In this document: piece by piece, positions 1 to 6,808 of the stretch
How the letters are laid out: the number at the start of each line of letters is the position of its first letter
Position numbering within the stretch: the stretch's first letter is position 1
Assembly: GCA_031260865.1 (NCBI GenBank)
Contig: JAISKQ010000029.1
Span: forward strand, 1-11,861
Direction: 5' to 3'
Length of the DNA: 11,861 bases
Source of the DNA: Prevotella sp.
GTDB lineage: Bacteria; Bacteroidota; Bacteroidia; Bacteroidales; Dysgonomonadaceae
The notes under the pieces: generated by a model
Databases searched by the model: none
The model's input: the letters and a program-made list of their open reading frames with translations, nothing else
Told to the model about the DNA's origin: nothing
Position numbers and translations under genes: made by a program

Positions 1-82
1 CTTTAAGCCCGTAGCGGGTCGGCCTATGAAGTGGGCGTTAAAGCGTTTTTGCTTCCTTTTGCGGCTTTGGGCAAAAGGAAGG
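1..82. repeat. Two adjacent hairpins at window edge
   Basis: Two inverted repeats lie side by side. In the first, CTTTAAGCCC at 1-10 pairs with GGGC-G-TTAAAG at 33-43, with one bulged base, and a small CCCG/CGGG stem (8-18) competes with it. The second is a perfect 11-base stem, CTTCCTTTTGC at 52-62 with GCAAAAGGAAG at 71-81, around an 8-base loop. No gene is attached to them in the window. They could be the end of a neighbouring gene's terminator or part of a dispersed element that continues into the repeat copy at 160-215. The sequence to the left is missing, so the role stays open. Confidence 0.5.
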
Positions 83-159
83 CAAGCAATCTGTGATTGC
101 GCGCGGTAAAAAGAACCAACAAAAAAGGATCAATAAAATTTAAACAGTTTGCAAGAAAA

Positions 160-215
160 ATGGCGCAATGTGGTGTTACCCAAAAACTGTTACTTTTGTC
201 ACCTTTTTCTAACAA
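160..215 (-). repeat. Dispersed repeat core, inverted copy (E)
   Basis: Read on the minus strand this segment has an A-tract, GGTGACAAAAGTAACAG, TTTTTGGGTAACACC and TGCGCCATT. The same blocks occur in the same order, on the plus strand, in the cluster at 8398-8743. It is closest to the copy at 8692-8743, from which it differs by a few bases. It sits about 150 bases downstream of pgl and beyond its probable terminator, so it is not part of a gene. Confidence 0.8.
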
Positions 216-261
216 AAGCCTCTCAATCACTTGGGGAGGAGTTTCGGATAGTAGTATTGAC

Positions 262-309
262 TAAAAAAGAAATACGGAGTATCTAAATCCTGAGATCTAA
301 AAACTCCGT
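262..309 (-). terminator. Probable terminator of gnd-zwf-pgl operon
   Basis: On the minus strand, ACGGAGT (309-303) pairs with ACTCCGT (280-274). Inside the loop ATCT and AGAT can extend the structure. A T-rich run follows (ATTTCTTTTTT, about 273-263). It lies about 50 bases after the pgl stop codon. The loop is larger than in an ideal intrinsic terminator, which lowers confidence. Confidence 0.55.
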
Positions 310-356
310 GAAACTTCTTTTACTCTGTAACCAACAAGTAAATAGATGAAGCGTTT

Positions 357-1082
357 CTATAACAAGCTTGCCGCCTCGTTATCTAAGAACCAATATAAGT
401 AACCCTTCTTTGGATTTACCCGAGCCGCAGGGTATTTATCAAAGAACTGCTCTCTTTTCTCAATAATATTCCGAACCATTTCAGCTTTATTCTTACCGGT
501 GGCAAGGATTACGACATATTGCGCGTTATTTACAACCCTGCCGCTGATAGTCACGCGTTTCATCTTGCTTTCGGGATGTTCGGTTAAGAGACAAATCTCT
601 TTGCTATCCCACAATGACATTTGGTTGGGAAAGATAGAAACCGTATGACCATTATCGCCTACTCCCAGCATAACGATTTCGAAGCTGGGAATATCGAGAC
701 GCTGCATCAACTTCGCGCTGAGTATTTTACTATACCAGTCAGCCTCTTCTTCCGGTTCGTTTTCGCCATGTATGCGATAAACATTGTTTTGAGGAATAGC
801 AGGAATCTTATCAAACAAATGATCCTTAGTCATCCCATAGTTATTCATCACATTTTCAGGAGGTACACAACGCTCGTCTCCCCAAAAAAAGAACAGGCGG
901 CTCCAGTCTATGGAATCCTTACAGTTCTCCGCCCAATAATCGAATACGACTTTGGGGGTCGTTCCACCCGAAAGGGCGATGTTAATACGTGGATACACAC
1001 TCAACAATTTTTGTATGAATGCGGTAAACCCCTCGCTGAGAGCGGTTGTATCCGGATAGATTTTAACTTCTTCTTTTATCAT
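357..1082 (-). CDS. pgl: 6-phosphogluconolactonase
   Basis: Cytosolic enzyme (241 residues) that hydrolyses 6-phospho-D-glucono-1,5-lactone to 6-phosphogluconate, the second step of the oxidative pentose phosphate pathway. Family marks are the sugar-phosphate isomerase-like motif SGGTTP (residues 38-43), FWGDER (66-71) and GVGDNGHTVSIFP (140-152), in which His146 matches the family's proposed catalytic base. Length is normal for the devB/pgl family. The residue two before this His is Asn (N144), where most relatives have Asp. The ATG at 1082-1080 overlaps the zwf stop in an ATGA arrangement, so translation is probably coupled to zwf. It is the last gene of the operon; a hairpin with a T-run follows at 309-262. 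Identification is firm from motifs and context. Confidence 0.95.
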   Translation of the reverse strand: MIKEEVKIYPDTTALSEGFTAFIQKLLSVYPRINIALSGGTTPKVVFDYWAENCKDSIDWSRLFFFWGDERCVPPENVMNNYGMTKDHLFDKIPAIPQNNVYRIHGENEPEEEADWYSKILSAKLMQRLDIPSFEIVMLGVGDNGHTVSIFPNQMSLWDSKEICLLTEHPESKMKRVTISGRVVNNAQYVVILATGKNKAEMVRNIIEKREQFFDKYPAARVNPKKGYLYWFLDNEAASLL

Positions 1083-2611
1083 AATTCACAATATATACCA
1101 TCATCCGAAAGGTTTTTACATGGGTATCTCCATGTAAGGTCTTTCCCTTCTATTAAATCATCCGCGCAATTTGGTCCCCAAGAACCGGCAGGATAGCCAT
1201 GCAGAGGCGCGTCAGGGTTCTTTTCCCAAAAATCAAGCAATGGCTGCACAAATTTCCATGTCGCTTCCACCGCGTCGCCCCGTATATACAAGGTTGAATC
1301 GCCAATCATACAATCGAGTAAAAGACGTTCGTAAGCCTCCGGCAAATAAGTGTCCTGCAATTGTGAATAATGGAAATCCATATTTACATTTTTTACCTGA
1401 TACCCGTTGCCCGGAACTTTCATCTTCGTTTTCAGCAAGATGCCTTCATCCGGTTGAATACGGATTACCAATTGGTTATCATCGTTACTACCCAAATCCG
1501 CGCTTTCAGGAAACAATTTCTGAGGCGCCGGTTTGAAGTGGATAACAACCTCCGACACACGCGTCGGCAAACGCTTCCCGGTACGTATATAAAACGGAAC
1601 GTCGCCCCAACGCCAGTTATCGATAAAGAGTTTCATGGCAACGTATGTCTCTGTACGCGAATCGGGGTTTACATCCTTTTCTTCGCGGTAGCCTTTTTCG
1701 TATTTACCTCTTATATTGGAAGCGGTGTATTGCCCGCGGATGACATTCTTAAACAAATCATCGTTAGACATCGGGCGCAACGCCTGAAAGACTTTCAACT
1801 TCTCGTTACGGATCGAAACAGAATCGATGGACATCGGCGGCTCCATAGCCACCAAAGACACTAATTGCAGCAAGTGGTTCTGAATCATATCGCGCAATGC
1901 TCCGGCATGGTCGTAATAATTACCTCTGTTTTCAACCCCTATGCTTTCGGCAGCCGTGATTTCTACATGATGAATGTAATTCCTGTTCCATAACGGTTCG
2001 TAAATACCATTGGCAAAACGGGTTACAAGCATATTCTGCACGGTTTCTTTTCCTAAGTAATGATCGATTCGGTATATCTGGTCTTCATCATAATCTTGCT
2101 GAAGAGACGCGTTCAACTCAACAGCGGATTTGAGGTCTGTTCCGAACGGTTTCTCGATAATAACCCGTCTGAAATGCCCGTCTTCTTTATTCAACCCTTG
2201 TTCTGCCAAGAACTTAGGAATCATCGGATATAGTGCAGGAGGCGTTGACAGGTAAAAAAGATAATTACCAGCGGTTTTTTCGTCTTTGTCCAACTTATCC
2301 AAGCGGTCTTTCAGCTTAGTGTATTCTTTTTCATCATCTGTATTTATAGACAGATAATGAAGCATCCGGCTAAATTGATCCAAGTCTTCATCCGATATAT
2401 CTTTTGACGTGGAAAAATTCTTGATGCCATCCTTCATTTTATCACGGAAAGTATCGTCTGTAAACGGACTACGAGCCACACCCAGCACAGCGAAATTCGT
2501 TGGTAAGGAATCTTGCTTATAAAGGTTGAATATAGCCGGAATCAACTTCCTGTATGTCAAGTCACCTGACGCTCCGAAAATAATCAGAGCCTGGTTCTGT
2601 ATCGTTTTCAT
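1079..2611 (-). CDS. zwf: Glucose-6-phosphate 1-dehydrogenase
   Basis: Cytosolic enzyme (510 residues) that oxidises glucose-6-phosphate to 6-phosphogluconolactone while reducing NADP+ (or NAD+), the entry step of the oxidative pentose phosphate pathway. The N-terminal nucleotide-binding motif GASGDL is at 13-18, EKPFG at 153-157, and the substrate signature RIDHYLGKE at 181-189. NYYDHAGALRDMIQNH (231-246) ends in His246, which corresponds to the catalytic His240 of the Leuconostoc mesenteroides enzyme. Length is typical. The start is right because the GASGDL loop follows 12 residues after it, as in relatives. It is the middle gene: a 93-base spacer separates it from gnd upstream, and its stop overlaps the pgl start by four bases. 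The cofactor preference cannot be read reliably from sequence alone. Confidence 0.97.
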   Translation of the reverse strand: MKTIQNQALIIFGASGDLTYRKLIPAIFNLYKQDSLPTNFAVLGVARSPFTDDTFRDKMKDGIKNFSTSKDISDEDLDQFSRMLHYLSINTDDEKEYTKLKDRLDKLDKDEKTAGNYLFYLSTPPALYPMIPKFLAEQGLNKEDGHFRRVIIEKPFGTDLKSAVELNASLQQDYDEDQIYRIDHYLGKETVQNMLVTRFANGIYEPLWNRNYIHHVEITAAESIGVENRGNYYDHAGALRDMIQNHLLQLVSLVAMEPPMSIDSVSIRNEKLKVFQALRPMSNDDLFKNVIRGQYTASNIRGKYEKGYREEKDVNPDSRTETYVAMKLFIDNWRWGDVPFYIRTGKRLPTRVSEVVIHFKPAPQKLFPESADLGSNDDNQLVIRIQPDEGILLKTKMKVPGNGYQVKNVNMDFHYSQLQDTYLPEAYERLLLDCMIGDSTLYIRGDAVEATWKFVQPLLDFWEKNPDAPLHGYPAGSWGPNCADDLIEGKDLTWRYPCKNLSDDGIYCEL

Positions 2612-2704
2612 ATCTTTTTAGTTACGAGTTACGGGGTACGAACTTTTTTGTTTACTAACTTGCCGAAATTCCGGTAAGTTTATAGACTTGAAATTCATCA
2701 TTTT
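2612..2704 (-). other. gnd-zwf spacer with hairpin and heptad words
   Basis: This spacer lies within the operon. AACTTGCCG at 2658-2666 pairs with CCGGTAAGTT at 2671-2680 (one mismatch), and on the minus strand GTAACTCGTAACT (2632-2620) repeats a 7-base word just before zwf. The same words occur in the intergenic cluster at 8.3-8.8 kb, including a 14-base identity between 2650-2663 and 8341-8354. The hairpin could attenuate or process the gnd-zwf message, but it has no clear T-run. The zwf start has no Shine-Dalgarno sequence; the bases before it are A/T-rich. Confidence 0.5.
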
Positions 2705-3601
2705 TTACCCCTTCTTTATTTCGTGACCGCCAAATTGATTGCGCATGGCGGCAAGCAGTTTCATCGCGTAGGAGGATTCCTGTCTTGACTGGAAGCGGGT
2801 AAAGAGAGAAGCCGTGATAACATGCGCCGGCACATCAAAGTCCATAGCCGTCTGCACAGTCCAACGACCTTCGCCGCTATCCGACACATAGGCCTTTATG
2901 CCATCCAGATTTTCGTTGCCTTCCAAGGCGTTGCCTATCAGCTCGAGCAGCCAAGAACGCACGACCGAACCTTGCATCCATACACGGGATACTTTTTCAA
3001 GGTCCACGTCGTAAGGAGAATTTTTCATTATCTCAAATCCTTCGGCATAAGCCTGCATCATACCATATTCGATACCGTTGTGAACCATCTTTACCATGTG
3101 ACCCGATCCGCTTTCTCCACAACGAATATATCCGTTTTCGGGCGCAAGGCTTTTAAAGATTGGTTCGGCAAAGTCACAGGCGTCTTTGTCTCCGCCGTAC
3201 ATCAGGCAATAGCCGTTCTGAAGTCCCCATACGCCGCCGCTGGTTCCGCAGTCAAGATAATGGATGCCTTTTTCTTTTACTTTCTTTCCTCTTTCCACAG
3301 TTTCTCGCCAATAACTGTTTCCTCCGTCCACAATTATATCATTCGGATTAAGTAACGTAAGCAGTTCGGCTATATTTTGCTCTACGGGTTTACCGGCAGG
3401 AACCATCAACCATACTAATTTACGACCTTCGAGTTTATTTACTAAGTCTTTGAGTCCCGACGCGGGGATAGCGCCTTTTGACGCTGCTTCATCCACTTCT
3501 TTCTGAGTGAGGTTATAGACTACTACTTCATGTCCGTTATTTAAAAGGCGTTCAACCATTTTGCCGCCCATTTTTCCTAATCCTATAAATCCGATTTTCA
3601 T
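2705..3601 (-). CDS. gnd: 6-phosphogluconate dehydrogenase, short form
   Basis: Cytosolic enzyme (298 residues) that decarboxylates 6-phosphogluconate to ribulose-5-phosphate and reduces a nicotinamide cofactor. The Rossmann motif GLGKMGGKM is at 7-15, DGGNS at 92-96, CGTSGG at 118-123, and GHMVKMVHNGIEYG at 167-180, where Lys171 and Asn175 are the expected catalytic residues. DSGEGRWT (241-248) and NQFGGH (288-293) complete the active site. At about 300 residues it belongs to the short family (YqeC/GndA type) rather than the ~470-residue E. coli form. After the second strand the sequence is YNLT (29-32): it lacks the Arg that binds the 2'-phosphate of NADP in long enzymes (Asn-Arg-Thr) and also an Asp at residue 30, so cofactor use is uncertain. 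It is the first gene of the gnd-zwf-pgl operon. Confidence 0.93.
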   Translation of the reverse strand: MKIGFIGLGKMGGKMVERLLNNGHEVVVYNLTQKEVDEAASKGAIPASGLKDLVNKLEGRKLVWLMVPAGKPVEQNIAELLTLLNPNDIIVDGGNSYWRETVERGKKVKEKGIHYLDCGTSGGVWGLQNGYCLMYGGDKDACDFAEPIFKSLAPENGYIRCGESGSGHMVKMVHNGIEYGMMQAYAEGFEIMKNSPYDVDLEKVSRVWMQGSVVRSWLLELIGNALEGNENLDGIKAYVSDSGEGRWTVQTAMDFDVPAHVITASLFTRFQSRQESSYAMKLLAAMRNQFGGHEIKKG

Positions 3602-3937
3602 ATGATAATAATTTTGATTTTAGTTGCCATATGGAACTCGCATGATTTTTATTATCATGGACTTTGGTGATTTGACAAAAATCATGCTTCGTTTCATATT
3701 ATGACTTATTATTTATTAAACAAGCAAAAGCTTGAAAATATTATGATTATTAAATATTTATACTTTTACGAAGTTAACACATTTATAATTAATATACCCG
3801 ATAATAGAGATTAATATATTTATATTTACCTATTAATCGTGTAGGTCAAATAGTTAATTAATGCTATACAATATAAATATTTTCTATAATAGGAAAGCCG
3901 TAAACAGTAAGTATCGCTTCGCGCCACTATTGACCGA
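3602..3937. other. AT-rich intergenic region upstream of gnd
   Basis: This 336-base stretch has no credible gene. It probably holds the end of the upstream operon's transcript and the gnd promoter. Small hairpins are visible: CATGAT/ATCATG at 3641-3659 and CAAGC-AAAA-GCTTG at 3721-3734. I looked for TTTG followed at 19-21 bases by TAnnTTTG on the minus strand and found only half matches (for example GATTTTTG at 3683-3676 without a partner), so no promoter is called. No T-run terminator was seen just after the acetyltransferase stop, so some read-through into gnd is possible. Confidence 0.5.
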
Positions 3938-5350
3938 CTATGTGCGCCAGAACCACTTTATCTTTGTAAAGAACATCGTTACCAACACGGCTATTGCCGT
4001 CAGTATCACACCTTGCAGGAATCCCATCCACGCATTTTGGTGGAAGTGGGCAAAAACGGGATATATACCTGTCAGGCTCAATAATGGCACGGTGAAAAGG
4101 CTGGTGGCCACGTATGCTATCATCGGATTCTGCCCCGACATCACAAGGAAACTTGTACTGCGGCGGCATTTGTAATAGTCGCAGATGACATGAAAGGCAA
4201 TCAGCGTCATAAAGCCCAATCCCGAAGTGAGGAAGTAATAACTGTAAGTGGCATGGTCTTTCTTTATCCCACCCTGATAGGCTTCGAAAAATAGCCCGAG
4301 CAAGACAAGATAACCGCCTGCGACAAAGAGCTTTTTCCATAGCCGCGTATTCACAGTCGCCGCCTTCCGCAAGATAAAGTAGCCATAACAGAGCAAAGCC
4401 ATGTTTATAAGCAGGTTCGCAAGCAGCCAACGGTTATAAAGGCAACACAGGTTGACAACGACGAGACCGATAGAGATAAACAGTATCTGACAGGATATAC
4501 CCTTTTCTTTTGCCTGTGGCGCTTGTCCCGTTCTATTCCTGCCGTTCATCCACTCCAGCAGGTATTCGCCCGCTATGCTTCCGGGCAAAACGATGAACAA
4601 GTATTTTAGATACTCGAACCTATACATCCAGTCTAAAGGCGTAAAACGATATATCTCACTCACAAAGCTATTCTCCACATTCTTACCCAGGCAAACAGCC
4701 ATAATGAAAGGCAGTAGAGCTATACGAAGCGCCTTGCTCTTCATGGTAAAGACATATATCAACGTACCGAACAGAGCCATATTAGCCAATATAAGGATAA
4801 TTATATTGCTGAAACGCGGGTCGAATTCGCGCCCGTCGGCATACTTGACCGTAAGCATCAGTACCAGAGCGATCGCATAAGCAGCCAGTTTAATAACAGT
4901 ATGCGCCCAACCGGGCATCTTTACCGGTATCCGCATAAACATAGGGAATAGCAGGGCAAAACAAAGCAGGGACAGACCCCATGCCCTCGCATCCTGCGGA
5001 TTGCTCAGAATAAAGGGATAGAAATGCTGGACAAAGATAGCAAAGAACGTCAACTGAACACCCCTTTTCAGTCCGTCGCAAACAAGCTTCAAATTAGACT
5101 CTCCCCTTTCCATCCTTTTCTTGATAGAGAAAGGGAATGCCGCCCCCATAGCGAACAGGAAGAAGGGGAAGACCAAATCAACCCATGTTATTCCCGGCAG
5201 CGCGGGATTAAAGACATGAGCGGGAGGAGGTACCTGCGCATGATACATCCATCCGGGAAGGATGCTATAAGCTATGGTTCCCGACAAAACCATTGTTACA
5301 ATGGCATATCCTCTTAGCGCGTCCAGCGCGTACGACCGGTTATCATTCAT
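3938..5350 (-). CDS. HGSNAT/NagX-like membrane acyltransferase (DUF5009 type)
   Basis: Polytopic inner-membrane protein (470 residues) with about ten hydrophobic segments. The opening YALDALRGYAI (7-17) and TWVDLVFPFFLFAMGAA (55-71) are typical of the COG4299 group, which includes human lysosomal heparan-alpha-glucosaminide N-acetyltransferase and bacterial NagX. Known members move an acetyl group from acetyl-CoA across the membrane onto a terminal glucosamine. The loop before the second motif contains His38 and His45; one may be the acetyl-carrying His, but the HxxWNG signature of HGSNAT is replaced here by a Pro-rich loop, so the acceptor may differ. SGQNPMIAYV near 404-413 is another family block. 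It is the last gene of the operon, 47 bases after the transporter; AGAGGA about 10 bases before the ATG is a weak ribosome-binding site. The substrate is inferred, not shown. Confidence 0.85.
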   Translation of the reverse strand: MNDNRSYALDALRGYAIVTMVLSGTIAYSILPGWMYHAQVPPPAHVFNPALPGITWVDLVFPFFLFAMGAAFPFSIKKRMERGESNLKLVCDGLKRGVQLTFFAIFVQHFYPFILSNPQDARAWGLSLLCFALLFPMFMRIPVKMPGWAHTVIKLAAYAIALVLMLTVKYADGREFDPRFSNIIILILANMALFGTLIYVFTMKSKALRIALLPFIMAVCLGKNVENSFVSEIYRFTPLDWMYRFEYLKYLFIVLPGSIAGEYLLEWMNGRNRTGQAPQAKEKGISCQILFISIGLVVVNLCCLYNRWLLANLLINMALLCYGYFILRKAATVNTRLWKKLFVAGGYLVLLGLFFEAYQGGIKKDHATYSYYFLTSGLGFMTLIAFHVICDYYKCRRSTSFLVMSGQNPMIAYVATSLFTVPLLSLTGIYPVFAHFHQNAWMGFLQGVILTAIAVLVTMFFTKIKWFWRT

Positions 5351-5397
5351 TGCTTTATGTCCTCTTGATATACGTTTCCAAAGCGGTCGGTCACTTT

Positions 5398-6798
5398 TTA
5401 TTTTTCCCAGTATTTTTCTATTTCCTCCAACGATTTCCCTGTTGTTTCAGGCACTAACTTCCAGACAATAAGCATGTATGGTATGCACATAACAGCAAAG
5501 AGGATGAACGTCCCTTCGGGTCGCAGGTTTTCCAACAGCCAAGGAGTCAATTGTCCAATCAGGTATGTCCCGATCCATAGAGAGAACCCGGCGATAGACA
5601 TAGCCAGTCCGCGCACTTTGATAGGATACATCTCCGACAACAAAACCCAGATAACGGCGCAGATGGATACCGCGCAGAAAAAAATGTAAGCAAGGAAAAA
5701 TATCAGTAATAACACGTTAGGGATGCCTAAATCACCTCCCTTGACAAAATAGAACGCGATGAGAAGGAGCGAAACGATCATGCCCGAAACACCGTAGTAC
5801 ACAAGTTTTTTCCGTCCTATCTTATCGATAATAAAGATAGCCAATACTGTCGTCAGCATATTTACCAATCCGACAATCACCTGATAGAAAAGCGAATCGC
5901 CGCCCGACAAGCCACTGCTCCCAAAGATGGAAGGTCCGTAATACAGCACCGCGTTAACGCCCATAAACTGTCCCAGTATGGCTATCGCCACCCCGATAAC
6001 AACAGCTTTCATTATGCTCGGTTTGAGCAGGATACGCCAATTTGACTTGGTTTCACTCCCTATCACTTTCTTAGTCTCGTTCATTTCATAGGCAGCCGAT
6101 TCTACCGAACCGTAAATATGTTTCAGTATTGATCCGGCTTTCACATCGCGATTCTTCAATATCAGCCACCTCGGACTTTCGGGTATGAAGAATATGACAA
6201 TGAAGAACAGCAAAGCCGGTATCACCGACATACCCAACATACTGCGCCATACTTCACTATGGAAGATATGATACAAGGTCGGGTTTGATAGTTGTTCCGC
6301 CCCGGCGGTCGAATAATTCAACAAGGCGTAATTAACCAGATACGCGCCTAAAAAGCCCACTGTAACGGCAAGCTGATAGAGCGACACCAATCGTCCCCTG
6401 TATTCCGCGACTGATATTTCGGATATATAAAGCGGTGAGATTATAGATACAATACCGATGCCGATACCCCCAAGCACACGCGCCATAACCAAGTGGTTGA
6501 AGTCGGACGATATGGCGCAACCGACGGCTGATATAGAAAACAGTATGGCTGCCACCAATAACGTTTTCTTGCGTCCGAAATTATCGCTAAGCACACCGGC
6601 ACACAATACCCCGAATATGGAACCTACAAGCGCGCATCCCACATACCATCCCTGAGATAAAGCATCCAACGAAAATTGAGCCGAGATTTGCGCTATCGTT
6701 CCCGATATTACAGCCGTGTCGTACCCAAACAGGAAGCCGCCCAGCGCTGCCACGACAGACAAAAAGCTTATGTATCTTATATTTATAGTAGAATTCAT
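5398..6798 (-). CDS. Sugar porter family MFS transporter (XylE-like)
   Basis: Inner-membrane permease (466 residues, 12 predicted helices) of the major facilitator sugar porter family, probably a sugar:H+ symporter. Signatures in order: GGFLFGYDTAVISG (20-33), DNFGRKK (72-78), RVLGGIGIGI (107-116), PESPRWL (206-212), GQFMGVNAVLYYGP (276-289), DKIGRKK (325-331), EMYPIKVRG (389-397) and PETTGKSLEEIE (450-461). It is full length. Compared with E. coli XylE as I recall it, three of the sugar-contacting Gln residues appear replaced (Phe149, Gly276, Leu407), while Gln277, Asn282, Trp384 and Trp408 remain, so xylose or glucose should not be assumed. Only 10 bases separate it from the DUF4434-like gene upstream, which points to co-transcription and a shared substrate. 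Confidence 0.93.
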   Translation of the reverse strand: MNSTINIRYISFLSVVAALGGFLFGYDTAVISGTIAQISAQFSLDALSQGWYVGCALVGSIFGVLCAGVLSDNFGRKKTLLVAAILFSISAVGCAISSDFNHLVMARVLGGIGIGIVSIISPLYISEISVAEYRGRLVSLYQLAVTVGFLGAYLVNYALLNYSTAGAEQLSNPTLYHIFHSEVWRSMLGMSVIPALLFFIVIFFIPESPRWLILKNRDVKAGSILKHIYGSVESAAYEMNETKKVIGSETKSNWRILLKPSIMKAVVIGVAIAILGQFMGVNAVLYYGPSIFGSSGLSGGDSLFYQVIVGLVNMLTTVLAIFIIDKIGRKKLVYYGVSGMIVSLLLIAFYFVKGGDLGIPNVLLLIFFLAYIFFCAVSICAVIWVLLSEMYPIKVRGLAMSIAGFSLWIGTYLIGQLTPWLLENLRPEGTFILFAVMCIPYMLIVWKLVPETTGKSLEEIEKYWEK

Positions 6799-6808
6799 AA
6801 ATCTATTT

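Noticed and set aside
24..230. A 68-codon minus-strand open frame
   Set aside because: It runs through the edge hairpin and the dispersed repeat core. It has no promoter, partner gene or protein-like conservation, so it is most likely a by-product of the repeats.
621..1536. Long open frames antisense to pgl and zwf
   Set aside because: They lie opposite well-supported genes, have low-complexity or Arg-rich translations, and show no domain or independent start signal.
3676..3683. Promoter for gnd on the minus strand
   Set aside because: GATTTTTG is a 7-of-8 match to the -7 box, but no upstream TTTG is found at 19-21 bases.
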